A stretch of 64,000 nucleotides of DNA from Streptomyces sp. NBC_00414 (GCF_036038375.1 NZ_CP107935.1:10286653-10350652); one strand, 5' to 3'; shown: positions 1 through 9,714, counted from the first letter of the stretch. Notes: generated from the sequence alone by a model not told the origin. A program made the numbers and translations.

Positions 1-3000
1 GAAGCCCCGCAGGACCAGGAACCGGCTCGCACCGAGCTGCTGACCCTGTCCGCACTGAGCCCCGAGGCACTCGTCGACGCCGCGCGCCGCATGGCGGACC
101 ACCTGACCGGCGACGGAGCCGCCCAGAGCCTGCGCGACATCAGCCACTCCGCAGCACTGCGCCGCACCCTGCACGACGCGCGCCTGGCCGTCCCCGTCGA
201 CAACCACAGCGAAGCAGCCGACGCCCTGCGCGCCTTCGCCGACGGGCAGGACGAACCCGGCCTGTCCTACAGCGACTACACCGACCCCACCAGCCCGCCC
301 AGGATCGCGTTCGTCTTCCCCGGGCAGGGCTCGCAGTGGGTCGGCATGGGACGCCAACTCCTCAACACCGAGCCCGTGTTCCACGACGTCATGCGGGAGT
401 GCGACGCCGCCATCCGCACCGAGACCGGCTGGTCGGTCATCGACCTCCTGCGCTTCGGCGACGAGGACCGCTTCAAGGAACTCGACGTCATCCAGCCCAC
501 CCTGTGGGCCATGGAGATCGCCCTCGCCCAGCTGTGGCGTTCCTGGGGCGTCGAGCCCGACGTGGTCATCGGCCACAGCATGGGCGAGTCCGCCGCGGCC
601 TACATCGCCGGATCCCTCAGCCTCACCGATGCCGCCGCCGTCATCTGCCGCCGCAGCCGCCTCGCCAAGAGGCTCTCCGGGCGCGGCACCATGGCCTGGG
701 TCGGACTGCCCGCCGAGGAAGCCGCCCGCGCGCTGGCCGGGTACGAGGACAAGGTCGCCGTCGCGGCGATCAACAGTCCCACCTCCACCCTGCTGTCCGG
801 TGACGGAGACGCACTCGCCAAGGTGCTGGCCGACCTCGACACCCGTGAGGTCGCCAACCGCCGGGTCAACGTGGACTTCGCCTCCCACTGCCCGCAGATG
901 GACGCCCTGCGCGACGACCTCCTGGCCGAACTGGCACACCTGAACCCCGGACCGGGCACCATCCCGCTGCACTCCACCCTGCTCAACGAAGTCATCGACG
1001 GGTCGGCCATGAACGCCGACTACTGGGTACGCAACATCCGCCAGCCCGTCGACTTCGTCGGCGCCATCCGCGGGCAACTCGCCCTCGGCGACACCGTATT
1101 CATCGAAGTCAGTCCGCACCCCCTGCTGGTCAACGGCATCCGAGAGACCGGACGCGCGGACGGCCAGGAAGTGACGGCCGTCGGCAGCCTGCGCCGCCAG
1201 GACGACGAACGCGGGTGCCTGCTCACCTTCGCCGCCTCCCTGCACACCGCGGGCGTGCCGCTCGACTTCGAAGCTCTGATCGGCCCCGGCTCGTACGTGG
1301 CTCTGCCGACCTACCCGTGGCAGCGCACCCGGCACTGGCTCGACCCCGCCCCCAAGGCTGCCGAACCGTCCGCTCCTACCCTGGCTGACGCGGCGACTCC
1401 GCGCCCTTCGACCGCTGCCGCCGCATCGCATCCGCTGCTGGGCACGGAGCTCGCAGGCGAGGGCACCACCCGGATCTGGCAGGGTCCCCTGGACCTGACG
1501 CGCAACGCCTATCTGCGGGACCACCGCATCCAGGACACGATCATCCTGCCCGGCACCGCCCACCTCGAACTCGTCGGCACAGCCTCGCGCATCGTGCTCG
1601 GCGACGGCGCGCTGTCACTGGCCGACGTGCACTACCACCGTGCCCTGTTCCTGGAAGAGTCCGCACCGCCGCCCCAGGTACGGGTCGTCGCCACCCCCGC
1701 CGCCGACGGCAGCCTGCACTGCTCCATCCACAGCCGGGACACCGACACCGACAGCGTCGACTGGACGCTGCACACGGAGGCCACCGCCCGCCCCCTCACC
1801 GCGCAGGCCGCGGCCGGAGCCGAACCCCTGGACGCCATCCGCGGCCGGTGCGGCGAGCACCAGGACGCTGCCGACTTCTACCCCTGGAACGCCGAACGCG
1901 GCAACCAGTGGAACGGCGCCTTCCAGGGTGTGGCCGAACTGTGGCGTACCGACGGGGAAGTCCTCGCCCACCTGATCTGCCCCGCCGAGCTGCGCGAGGG
2001 CCTGGAGCAGCACCACTTCCACCCCGCCCTTCTCGACGCCAGCGGTCACTCCATGGCCGCCGCCCGGCCGCTGACCGCCCCCGGCGAGGAAGGCGTCTTC
2101 GTCCTCGGGGGCATCGACGAAGTCCGCTTCTTCGGCCGGCCGACCGCCTCCATGCACAGCCACGCCCGCCTGCTGCCCGCCCCTCGCGAAGACTCTTTCA
2201 GCGCCGATATCGACATCCGCGACGACGACGGCCGGCTGCTGGCCCAGATGCGCGGCCTGCGCCTGCAATACCTGGCCGGCCACGTCCCCGCACCGCTGAC
2301 ACCGCACCACGAGGACACCACAGTGACCGCCACCGAAGCCGTCCCGCCCGTACCCGCCTCCGGCGGACAGGAGTCCTGGCTGCACACCCTCGCCTGGGAA
2401 GCCGCCCCGCATCAGGGTTCGGCCATCGCCCGGCAGCCGGACGGCTTCTGGCTGGTGCTGACCGACAGCGGCCCCACCGGCCGTGCCCTCATCCGTGAAC
2501 TGACCTGGCGCGGCGAGCGCGTCATCGCCATCACCGCAGCGGCCGGCCGTATGGCCGGAGCGGGCGAGCGCTACCGCCTCGACCCCGCCAACCCCGACCA
2601 CTACGTCGACACCCTGGCCGACATCGCCCGTGAGGGCACCTGCCGCGGCGTCATCCATCTGTGGGCGCTCGACGCGCAGGTCGGCCTCGACGCCACCGCC
2701 ACTGAGATCGGCCGCACCCAACTCCTCACCGGCCACAGCGTCCTGCACCTGATGAGGGCCCTGGACAAGCACTCCCTCGGCCACCCGCCGCTCTGGCTGA
2801 TCACCCAGCTCGCCCAGTCCACCAGCCCCGCCGACACGGTCCGCAACCCCTTCCAGGCACCCCTGTGGGGCCTGGGCCGCACCCTCGCCGCCGAGACCCC
2901 GGCTCTCAGCCCCCGCCTGGTCGACCTCGACCGGTCCCCTGACAGCATCCCCGCCCTGGCCGACCTGCTGCAGAATCCCGACACGGAAGACCAGACGGCA

Positions 3001-5778
3001 CTGCGCGACGGCCAGCGTCTCGCCGCCCGCCTGCGCCCGGCCCCCGCCGCCGACGACGGACCGCGGAACCTGTCACTGCCCACCCCCGGCGTCCTGGACG
3101 ACCTTGGTCTTCAGCCCGCCGCGCACCAGCCCCTCGGACCCGACGACGTCCGCATCCAGGTCGCCCACGCCGGAGTCAACTACCGCGACGTCCTGCTGAC
3201 CCTGGGCATGTACCCCGGACAGGACGACCAGCCGCCGACCCTCGGCTGGGAGTGCGCGGGCACCGTCACCGAGACCGGCAGCCGCGTCACCGACGTCGCC
3301 GTCGGCGACGAGGTCATCGCCTTCGCCGACGGCTCCCTGGCCAGCGAAGTCGTCACGCGTGCCTGCCTGACCGCTCCCAAGCCGGCCCGCCTCACCTCAG
3401 CGCAGGCCGCGACGCTGCCCGCCTCCTACCTGACCGCCTACCACGCGCTGCACGACCTCGCCCGTATCGACCGCGGCGACAAGATCCTCATCCACTCCGC
3501 CACCGGCGGCACCGGCCTGGCCGCCCTGAACGTCGCCCGCTGGAAGGGCGCCCGCATCTACGCCACCGCCGGAAGCGACGCCAAGCGCCAACTCCTCGCC
3601 AAGCTCGGCGTCGACCGCGTCGCCGACTCCCGCAGCCTGGACTTCGCCGACACCTTCCGCCCAGCCGCCGGCGAGAACGGCTTCGACGTCATCCTCAACA
3701 CCCTGGCGGGCGAGGCCATCCCGACCAACCTCTCCCTGATGGCGCCCTACGGGCACTACCTCGAACTGAGCAAGCGCGACATCCTCGACGACAACCCGCT
3801 GCCGCTGGGCGCGTTCGCCCGCAACCTGTCCTTCCACGCCGTCGACGTCGTCCACATGATCCAGAACGCGCCGGAGCGTGCCGGACGCATCCTGCGCGCC
3901 GCAGCCGCCCTGGTCGAACGCGGCGACCTGCAGCCCCTGCCGCACACGGAATTCCCCGCCGACCAGGCCGCTGACGCGTTCCGGCTCATGGCCCAGTCCC
4001 GCCACACCGGCAAGATCGTCCTGTCGTTCAGCCACCACACCGCCGCCAACGCGCCGTCGGCAGCCCGTACACCGGCCGTCGCCATCCACGGCGAAGGCAC
4101 CTACCTGGTGACCGGGGGAGCAGGCGGTATCGGCGGCCGGCTCGCCCTGTGGCTCGCCGACCAGGGCGCCCGCCACCTCCTGCTCACCGGCCGCAGCCCC
4201 CTGCCCGCCAGCGGAACCCCGCTGCCCCCCGACCACCCGCACGCTGCTGCGCTCGCCGTCCTCGACGAACTCGCCGAGCGCGGCGTCAGCGTGCAGTACG
4301 AGGCCGCCGACGTCGCCGACCACCACGCCATGCAGGGGTTGCTGACCGGCCGCCACCGCCAGGGCCTGCCGCCCGTCCGCGGCGTCTTCCACGCGGCAGG
4401 CGTCATCGACTACGCGCCGCTCAGCGACATGACCCCCGCCGACCTCGACACGGTCCTGGCGGCCAAGGTCTCCGGAGCCTGGAACCTGCACCGCCTCCTG
4501 CAAGACAAGGAAGTCGACGCGTTCGTACTCTTCTCCTCCGGCTCAGCGATCCTCAGCTCGCCCATGCTCGGCGGCTACGCGGCCGGCAACGCCTTCCTCG
4601 ACGCCCTGGCTCACCACCGCAACGCACACGGCCGACCGGCCACCGTCATCAACTGGGGCTTCTGGGACAGCGTGGGCATGGTGGCCCGCAAGGAACAGCA
4701 GGAAGACCGCACCCTCCTGCCCCAGGGCATGTCCTCCTTCAGCCCCGACGACGGCTTCGCCGTCCTGGGCGGCATCCTCGCCGAAGGGCGCCTGCACACC
4801 GCCGTCCTGCGCGCCGACTGGCCCGCCTGGGCACGCGCCTACCCGACGGCGGCCACCGCGCCGCTGCTGCAGCACCTCACCGCCACGAGCCGCCCGGCCG
4901 CGTCCGGCCCGGCCGACCCGGCACCGGTCATCGCAGCCCCGGCCCCGGCGGTGCCCGCACCCGTCGCGGTAGAGACACCCGCCCCGAGCAAGCCCGCGTC
5001 GAAGCCCACACCCGCCGCGACGCCGAAGAAGGCCCGCATCCCCGCCCCCCGGTCGGCCGACGCCGCGCAGACACCCGAAGCCGTCGCGTCGAGCACGGAA
5101 CTGCTGGAGTCGGTCAAGCGGGAAGTGGCCGTGGTGATGGGTCTGAAGCCCGAGCGACTCAACGTCAGCCGACCGTTGAACCGGCTCGGTATGGATTCGC
5201 TGATGGCGGTGGAGCTGCGCAACCGCATCCAGCGCGAATATCAGGTGAAGCTGCCGATGGTGCAGCTGTTGAAGGACGGCACGATCACCACGGTCGTCCA
5301 GGCCCTGGCCGCCGAACTCAACTCCGCCAACCCCTCGGCCTCCCAGCCCGAGACAGCGCCTGCCCCGGCAACCCCCGCAGCGGCGGCCCCGGCAGCTCCC
5401 CGTGTGCCCGCACCGGCAGCCGTATCCCCGGTCCCGGTCCAGCCCGAGAAGACCGCCGCTCCGCAGCCGAAGCCGGAACTGCAGGCGCAGCCGGTCGAGG
5501 ACGACGCGGCACCGGTCAACGGCACCGACGACACGGTGCTGGCCTTCGTAAAGGAAGCGGTGGCGGTCGTGATGGGGCTGCGAGCGGAGCGACTCAACGT
5601 CAGCCGGCCGTTGAACCGGCTCGGTATGGATTCGCTGATGGCGGTGGAGCTGCGCAACCGCATCGAGCGGGAGTACCAGGTGAAGCTGCCGATGGTGCAG
5701 CTCTTGAAGGACGGCACGATCACCACGGTCGTCCAGGCGCTGACCGCCGAACTCAACTCAGCCAACGCCTCGGCCTGA
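1..5778 (+). CDS. Type I polyketide synthase, reducing, partial at left edge (KS-AT linker, AT-DH-ER-KR-ACP-ACP)
   Basis: The frame is open from base 1, so the KS and the true start lie outside the window; 1925 residues are visible. In order: KS-AT linker; acyltransferase (residues ~100-445) with PGQGSQ, active-site GHSMGES (Ser193) and a FASH motif (~293-296), closer to the YASH of methylmalonyl-type ATs than to the HAFH of malonyl types; dehydratase (~477-760) with His508 in an HxxxDxxxxP variant of HxxxGxxxxP and a candidate Asp679; structural KR part; enoylreductase (~1025-1343) with a HSATGGTG nucleotide-binding loop; ketoreductase (~1364-1617) with GGAGGIG and Tyr1526; then two ACPs, each with GMDSLM (Ser1733 and Ser1878). 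A full reductive loop with tandem ACPs and no thioesterase suggests a saturated acyl chain released by another enzyme, perhaps the KAS III-like protein 29 bp downstream. The role in the arsenical product is inferred from context. Confidence 0.93.
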   Translation, partial: EAPQDQEPARTELLTLSALSPEALVDAARRMADHLTGDGAAQSLRDISHSAALRRTLHDARLAVPVDNHSEAADALRAFADGQDEPGLSYSDYTDPTSPPRIAFVFPGQGSQWVGMGRQLLNTEPVFHDVMRECDAAIRTETGWSVIDLLRFGDEDRFKELDVIQPTLWAMEIALAQLWRSWGVEPDVVIGHSMGESAAAYIAGSLSLTDAAAVICRRSRLAKRLSGRGTMAWVGLPAEEAARALAGYEDKVAVAAINSPTSTLLSGDGDALAKVLADLDTREVANRRVNVDFASHCPQMDALRDDLLAELAHLNPGPGTIPLHSTLLNEVIDGSAMNADYWVRNIRQPVDFVGAIRGQLALGDTVFIEVSPHPLLVNGIRETGRADGQEVTAVGSLRRQDDERGCLLTFAASLHTAGVPLDFEALIGPGSYVALPTYPWQRTRHWLDPAPKAAEPSAPTLADAATPRPSTAAAASHPLLGTELAGEGTTRIWQGPLDLTRNAYLRDHRIQDTIILPGTAHLELVGTASRIVLGDGALSLADVHYHRALFLEESAPPPQVRVVATPAADGSLHCSIHSRDTDTDSVDWTLHTEATARPLTAQAAAGAEPLDAIRGRCGEHQDAADFYPWNAERGNQWNGAFQGVAELWRTDGEVLAHLICPAELREGLEQHHFHPALLDASGHSMAAARPLTAPGEEGVFVLGGIDEVRFFGRPTASMHSHARLLPAPREDSFSADIDIRDDDGRLLAQMRGLRLQYLAGHVPAPLTPHHEDTTVTATEAVPPVPASGGQESWLHTLAWEAAPHQGSAIARQPDGFWLVLTDSGPTGRALIRELTWRGERVIAITAAAGRMAGAGERYRLDPANPDHYVDTLADIAREGTCRGVIHLWALDAQVGLDATATEIGRTQLLTGHSVLHLMRALDKHSLGHPPLWLITQLAQSTSPADTVRNPFQAPLWGLGRTLAAETPALSPRLVDLDRSPDSIPALADLLQNPDTEDQTALRDGQRLAARLRPAPAADDGPRNLSLPTPGVLDDLGLQPAAHQPLGPDDVRIQVAHAGVNYRDVLLTLGMYPGQDDQPPTLGWECAGTVTETGSRVTDVAVGDEVIAFADGSLASEVVTRACLTAPKPARLTSAQAATLPASYLTAYHALHDLARIDRGDKILIHSATGGTGLAALNVARWKGARIYATAGSDAKRQLLAKLGVDRVADSRSLDFADTFRPAAGENGFDVILNTLAGEAIPTNLSLMAPYGHYLELSKRDILDDNPLPLGAFARNLSFHAVDVVHMIQNAPERAGRILRAAAALVERGDLQPLPHTEFPADQAADAFRLMAQSRHTGKIVLSFSHHTAANAPSAARTPAVAIHGEGTYLVTGGAGGIGGRLALWLADQGARHLLLTGRSPLPASGTPLPPDHPHAAALAVLDELAERGVSVQYEAADVADHHAMQGLLTGRHRQGLPPVRGVFHAAGVIDYAPLSDMTPADLDTVLAAKVSGAWNLHRLLQDKEVDAFVLFSSGSAILSSPMLGGYAAGNAFLDALAHHRNAHGRPATVINWGFWDSVGMVARKEQQEDRTLLPQGMSSFSPDDGFAVLGGILAEGRLHTAVLRADWPAWARAYPTAATAPLLQHLTATSRPAASGPADPAPVIAAPAPAVPAPVAVETPAPSKPASKPTPAATPKKARIPAPRSADAAQTPEAVASSTELLESVKREVAVVMGLKPERLNVSRPLNRLGMDSLMAVELRNRIQREYQVKLPMVQLLKDGTITTVVQALAAELNSANPSASQPETAPAPATPAAAAPAAPRVPAPAAVSPVPVQPEKTAAPQPKPELQAQPVEDDAAPVNGTDDTVLAFVKEAVAVVMGLRAERLNVSRPLNRLGMDSLMAVELRNRIEREYQVKLPMVQLLKDGTITTVVQALTAELNSANASA
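5150..5745 (+). repeat. Near-identical tandem ACP coding repeat
   Basis: About 160 bp around each phosphopantetheine site (roughly 5150-5312 and 5582-5744) are almost identical at DNA level, including unusual codons for this gene (ggt, ttg, gat). The linker between the copies is Ala/Pro-rich. This indicates recent duplication or gene conversion of the carrier domain. Confidence 0.85.
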
Positions 5779-5807
5779 CCGAGCGACAGACGAGGATCGA
5801 GCCACCC

Positions 5808-6845
5808 GTGAAGACCACAGACATCCGCATAGCCGGTCTCGGCACCTACATCCCCGAGATCGTCGACGCCCGAAAGGCCGTCGCACTCGGCCTGTACGAC
5901 GCCGACGACTACGAGTGGTACGGCTGGACCGGCGCGGCCGTCGCCGACGACATGCCCGCACCCGACATGGCCGTCGCCGCAGCCCGCCAGGCCATGGAAC
6001 GCTCCCAGACCCACCCGCACGACATCGACATGCACATCCACGCCTGCGGGCACGAGCAGGGCCCCGAGGGCTGGTCACCGCAGCACTACATCCTGCGCCA
6101 CATCACCGACCGCGACGTGCCGTCCTTCCGCGTCTGGCAGGCCTGCAGCGGCCTGATCGGCTCGCTGGAACTGGCCGCCTGCTACCTCCAGGCCGTCCCC
6201 GAGCGCAGCACCGCCCTGCTCACCGGCGCCGACAACGTCGGCACCCCGAACTTCAACCGGTGGGCCTTCGGCATCCAGAACGGCGTACTGGGCGACGCCG
6301 GCAGCGCCGTCCTTCTGTCCAAGGCCGACGGCTTCGCCAGCCTGCTGTCCATCAACACCGGCTCCACCGCCGAGGTCGAGGAGCAGTACCGGGGCGCCGA
6401 GCCGCTCTTCCCCCCGTCGTTGACGGTGGGACGCAGCATGGACTTCAAGGAACGTCTGGCCGCCGCCGGCGGACTGGAGGAGACCGTCGCAGAGGTCGTA
6501 CGCCGCCAGGGCGAACTGCGGACCGAGATAGCCCTGCGCACCCTGGCCGAAGCCGGCCTCGAACCGGCGGACGTCGCCCGCGTCGCCCACGTCTTCACCG
6601 GTCAGGAGAGCTACCTCAAGGTCATCCTCGATCCGATGGGCCTCTCGACCGACCTGGGACTGCTCGAATTCGGCCGCAACCTCGGCCACCTGACGGTCAA
6701 CGACCAGATCGTCGGCCTCGACCATCTCGTCGCCACCAGCCAGGTCGGGCCGGGCGACCACGTCCTCATCGTCGCCCACGGCGGCGGAGTCTCCATCACC
6801 TGCGCCGTCGTACGCATCGACCACCGACCCCACTGGGCCCAGTAG
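5808..6845 (+). CDS. 3-oxoacyl-ACP synthase III (FabH-like) family acyltransferase
   Basis: A 345-residue thiolase-fold protein of KAS III length. The GTG at 5808 is preceded by GAGGA and sits 29 bp after the PKS stop, so the two genes are probably co-transcribed. Cys113 lies in WQACSGLIG (the nucleophile position). His294 and Asn298 in the GHLTVND segment stand where KAS III enzymes carry their catalytic His and Asn, and a GGG loop lies near the C terminus. KAS III enzymes condense a starter acyl-CoA with malonyl-ACP, but many cluster-borne relatives instead transfer a finished acyl group to an O or N nucleophile. Because the PKS shows no thioesterase, offloading the chain (for example onto a 2-hydroxyethylarsonate unit) is a reasonable but unproven role. 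Confidence 0.85.
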   Translation: MKTTDIRIAGLGTYIPEIVDARKAVALGLYDADDYEWYGWTGAAVADDMPAPDMAVAAARQAMERSQTHPHDIDMHIHACGHEQGPEGWSPQHYILRHITDRDVPSFRVWQACSGLIGSLELAACYLQAVPERSTALLTGADNVGTPNFNRWAFGIQNGVLGDAGSAVLLSKADGFASLLSINTGSTAEVEEQYRGAEPLFPPSLTVGRSMDFKERLAAAGGLEETVAEVVRRQGELRTEIALRTLAEAGLEPADVARVAHVFTGQESYLKVILDPMGLSTDLGLLEFGRNLGHLTVNDQIVGLDHLVATSQVGPGDHVLIVAHGGGVSITCAVVRIDHRPHWAQ

Positions 6846-6853
6846 CCCGCGCT

Positions 6854-6889
6854 TCCGGGAGCCGGCCCCCATACGGGCCGGCTCCCGGA
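6854..6889 (+). terminator. Strong hairpin after the KAS III-like gene
   Basis: A perfect 15-bp stem (6854-6868 with 6875-6889) and a 6-nt loop begin 9 bp after the stop codon. It probably ends or attenuates PKS-KAS III transcription before the DedA gene. Confidence 0.8.
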
Positions 6890-6928
6890 TCTTCCATTTC
6901 CCGCCTCACCACCCAGGGACCTCCGGCC

Positions 6929-7633
6929 ATGCTGAACCTCGCTGCCTCACCCTTACTCGATGCCGAACAACTCATCTCCACCTTCGGCCTGCTGGGCATC
7001 ATGGCCACCGTCTTCGCGGAGTCGGGCCTGATCGTCTGCTTCTTCCTGCCCGGCGACTCGCTGCTGTTCACCGCAGGCCTGCTGGTCGCCAACGACCAGA
7101 TCCTTCACCAGCCCCTATGGGTGGTCATGCTCGCCATCGCCGTCGCCGCCGTCCTGGGCGACCAGTTCGGCTATGCCTTCGGCCGCAAGATAGGCCCCGC
7201 ACTGTTCAGGCGGCCCAACTCCCGCTTCTTCAAGCAGGAGAACGCCGAACGCGCGCAGGAATTCATGCTCAAGCACGGCCCCAAAGCTCTGGTGATGGCC
7301 CGCTTCATCCCGGTGTTCCGCACCTTCATCCCCATCACCGCAGGCGTCGGCCGCATGACCTACCGGACGTTCTTCCTGTTCAACGTCATCGGTGCCGTCC
7401 TGTGGTCCGTCAGCCTCACCCTGGTCGGCTACTACCTCGGCCAGATCGCCTTCGTCCGCGACAACATCGAAGGCATGGTCATCGGCATCGTCCTGATCTC
7501 CGGTATCCCGATCATCATCGAGGGCATCAAGATGAGGCGCCGCAGCCGCCAGGCAGCGTCCACCGACGAACCGGCGGCCACACCCCAGACCGCCGCGACA
7601 CCCGCCACGGAAACGGAGCTGCCCCGCCCATGA
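6929..7633 (+). CDS. DedA family (SNARE-associated) membrane protein with a TTA codon
   Basis: A 234-residue integral membrane protein of the DedA/Tvp38 family, with several hydrophobic segments, the FAESGLIVCFFLPGDSLL re-entrant region and the typical RFIPVFRTFIPITAG motif. DedA proteins are linked to lipid or undecaprenyl-phosphate transport and membrane homeostasis. Codon 9 is TTA (6953-6955), which in Streptomyces requires the bldA tRNA, so translation may be developmentally gated. The stop overlaps the next start (ATGA at 7630-7633), tying the decarboxylase to DedA by translational coupling. The C-terminal ~35 residues are a polar Ala/Thr/Pro-rich tail. A role in handling or protecting against a lipid-like arsenical is inference. 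Confidence 0.9.
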   Translation: MLNLAASPLLDAEQLISTFGLLGIMATVFAESGLIVCFFLPGDSLLFTAGLLVANDQILHQPLWVVMLAIAVAAVLGDQFGYAFGRKIGPALFRRPNSRFFKQENAERAQEFMLKHGPKALVMARFIPVFRTFIPITAGVGRMTYRTFFLFNVIGAVLWSVSLTLVGYYLGQIAFVRDNIEGMVIGIVLISGIPIIIEGIKMRRRSRQAASTDEPAATPQTAATPATETELPRP

Positions 7634-8736
7634 TCTCCGCTGAAGACTTCTGCGACATCCTCGCCGACCGAGGCTTCACCACCGCCAGCGGTGTGCCCTG
7701 CTCCCACTTCGGCGGCCCCATCGCCCACCTCAGCACCCAGCCCGGCCGCTACGTCCCCGCCCCCAACGAGGGCAACGCCCTGGCGGTCGCGGCAGGAGCC
7801 GCCCTGGGCGGGCAGCGCGCTTACGTCATGCTGCAGAACTCCGGACTGGGCAACCTCATCAACCCGCTCACCTCACTGGTGATGACCTACCGACTGCCCA
7901 TCCTCACCTTCGCCAGCCTGCGCGGCTGGCCCGACCCGGCCGGCGACGAGCCGCAGCACGCCGTGATGGGCCCGTCGACGCACGGCATCCTCGACAGCGT
8001 CGGCAGCCCGCACTACACGCTGCACGCCGCGGACGGCATCGAGCGGTTCACCGAGATCCTCGATGCCGCGGACAAGGACCTGGCCGACCGGCGGGCTCCG
8101 TTCGTCCTCGTCGAGCGCGGAGCCATCGGCAAGGCAGCTGCCCAGGAGACCGAGACGCCCACGGGCCTGGCCAGCAGCACCGCGATCCGCGTGGTGACCG
8201 ACACCTGCCCCGACGCATCCGTCATCGCCACCACCGGCTTCACCGGCCGCGATGTCTTCGCCGTCGCCGACCGCCCCGGAAACTTCTACATGCAGGGCTC
8301 CATGGGCCACGCCTCGTCGCTCGGCCTGGGCGTCGCGCTGGCCCACCCCGAACGCACCGTCGTCGTCCTGGACGGCGACGGCGCCGCGCTGATGCACCTC
8401 GGCGCCCTGTCGATGATCGGACACGAGGCACCCGCCAACCTGATCCACGTGATCCTCGACAACCAGATCCACGAGTCCACCGGCGGCCAGTCGACCACCT
8501 CGGGCAGCACCTCGTTCCCGGCCGCGGCACTGGCAGCCGGCTACCGCACCGCGGAGGGCTGCGACAACGAAGACGCCCTGCGCAACGCGGTCCTGAGCGC
8601 CAAGGCCGCCTCCGGACCGCACCTGATCAGCGTGCGAACCCTGCCGCGCACGGGCGCGATCCCACCGCGGGCAACCAATGCCCTCACCCCGGAAGCCATC
8701 CGCGACCGCTTCCAGCAGGACCTGCAGGGCAGCTGA
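7630..8736 (+). CDS. Phosphonopyruvate decarboxylase-like ThDP enzyme (candidate arsonopyruvate decarboxylase)
   Basis: A 368-residue ThDP-dependent enzyme with the compact Ppd layout: pyrimidine-binding half first (GVPCSHFGGPI, catalytic Glu in PNEGNALA), diphosphate-binding half second (the LDGDGAALMHLG to LDNQIHEST segment, the GDG...DN form of the ThDP motif). Ppd decarboxylates phosphonopyruvate to phosphonoacetaldehyde in phosphonate pathways. No PEP mutase is present here, whereas arsenic genes surround it, and homologues are part of the actinomycete arseno-organic pathway, so the expected substrate is 3-arsonopyruvate, giving arsonoacetaldehyde. It starts on the ATGA overlap with DedA. 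The substrate is inferred; the family assignment is firm. Confidence 0.88.
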   Translation: MISAEDFCDILADRGFTTASGVPCSHFGGPIAHLSTQPGRYVPAPNEGNALAVAAGAALGGQRAYVMLQNSGLGNLINPLTSLVMTYRLPILTFASLRGWPDPAGDEPQHAVMGPSTHGILDSVGSPHYTLHAADGIERFTEILDAADKDLADRRAPFVLVERGAIGKAAAQETETPTGLASSTAIRVVTDTCPDASVIATTGFTGRDVFAVADRPGNFYMQGSMGHASSLGLGVALAHPERTVVVLDGDGAALMHLGALSMIGHEAPANLIHVILDNQIHESTGGQSTTSGSTSFPAAALAAGYRTAEGCDNEDALRNAVLSAKAASGPHLISVRTLPRTGAIPPRATNALTPEAIRDRFQQDLQGS

Positions 8737-8761
8737 TCGCTGCATCGAGCAGACAGGTTTT

Positions 8762-8793
8762 TGAGCCCCCGTCAGTGTGGTGACGGGGGCTCA
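8762..8793 (+). terminator. Rho-independent-like terminator after the decarboxylase
   Basis: A perfect 13-bp stem (8762-8774 with 8781-8793), 6-nt loop, 25 bp after the stop codon. Confidence 0.85.
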
Positions 8794-8915
8794 TAAACGT
8801 TCGAAGTCGGACTTTGACGCCTACACGGGGACCGTCACAGAGTAGGAAACCAGCAGGTTGGGGACGCTCGTTGAAGCGTCCCCTATCTGCGCTCGAAATC
8901 TTGGAGTAGACGCAA

Positions 8916-9275
8916 GTGCTGCCTTCCGATGTATGGCACTGGGTGAACGATCCGAAATTCCCTAGCTTCAGTCTGGTGTTTGCGCGGTCGAAATCCACAG
9001 AAAGCGTACTGGGGGCGTATGGGGCGGACGTAGAATCCGCTACGGTCATGACGTGCAGGGAATCATTGGCTCAGTTTCCCAGGCGAGAAGTGGAAGTGCT
9101 CCTCAGGGTAGGAGTCTTGGGCGACTGGACATTCTGCTACGAGGACAGGAAGCTGCTGGGAATTACAAAAGACGTACGAATTTCACTTTCCCGAGAAAGT
9201 GAAACCATTGGCCTGTTCAAGGGTGGTGACGGGATGAGGTCTTTCGAGCGCATGCAGGACTGCCGAAGGCTCTAA
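8916..9275 (+). CDS. Hypothetical protein, possibly DUF6461-like and shortened
   Basis: 119 residues from a GTG with GGAG about 10 nt upstream. Its base composition is less G+C-biased than its neighbours, suggesting a separate origin. The pattern (a WHWVND start, LVFARSKSTESVLGAYGAD, a GDWTFCYED core) loosely resembles the DUF6461 family of small actinobacterial proteins, which are usually longer, so the 3-prime part may be lost. There is no signal peptide or catalytic motif. Function unknown; it does not obviously belong to the arsenic pathway although it sits between two arsenic-linked blocks. Confidence 0.55.
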   Translation: MLPSDVWHWVNDPKFPSFSLVFARSKSTESVLGAYGADVESATVMTCRESLAQFPRREVEVLLRVGVLGDWTFCYEDRKLLGITKDVRISLSRESETIGLFKGGDGMRSFERMQDCRRL

Positions 9276-9661
9276 CTTTTCGAACCACACCGTCCTTCAG
9301 AATTCCACGGTGAAGGTCCCTTCGTTTTTGCAGACCTGGTTCGCGGAAAGCTGTCCGGGGCAGGCCCAGACACATTGGGGATGTCGGCGCCTACGCTGGT
9401 GCTAGCTGAGCGGCTGGGTCTGATTCTTGACAGGGACGTCCTTGAAGGTCCCCTGCTGACCGCCCCGCTTCGGGAGACTGGACCGCCCCGTAGGCGACCG
9501 CGTTTTGCGTGACACACACCGGCCGACCAGTGCTCTACAAGCCTCCTCGCGGGCCCGCACCAAGTTGGAGCTGAGCATCAAATGCGAGGAAGGCGTCGGC
9601 CGGTAGTGGGCGACGGCCGTCGTCGGGCTCGCGCTTGACCGCGAACGCGGCCGCCCAAAAA
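9276..9661. other. Gene-free stretch
   Basis: About 390 bp with only short frames of poor coding character. I see no recognisable gene remnant. It ends at a strong hairpin facing the arsR/MFS operon. Confidence 0.5.
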
Positions 9662-9698
9662 GGGTCCTGCCTCCACCCGAAGGGCGGAGGCAGGACCC
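9662..9698 (-). terminator. Terminator of the MFS-arsR operon
   Basis: A perfect 13-bp stem (9662-9674 with 9686-9698) and 11-nt loop, 16 bp beyond the arsR stop codon on the minus strand. Confidence 0.8.
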
Positions 9699-9714
9699 GG
9701 CGTGCAGGGGAAGG

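Noticed and set aside
4149..6845. Long open frame in another phase over the PKS end and the KAS III-like gene
   Set aside because: Its first two-thirds is Arg/Pro-rich shadow of the PKS; only the part from 5808 encodes a real protein.
8916..9275. Member of the arsenic pathway
   Set aside because: It lies between terminators with different base composition and has no arsenic-related motif.
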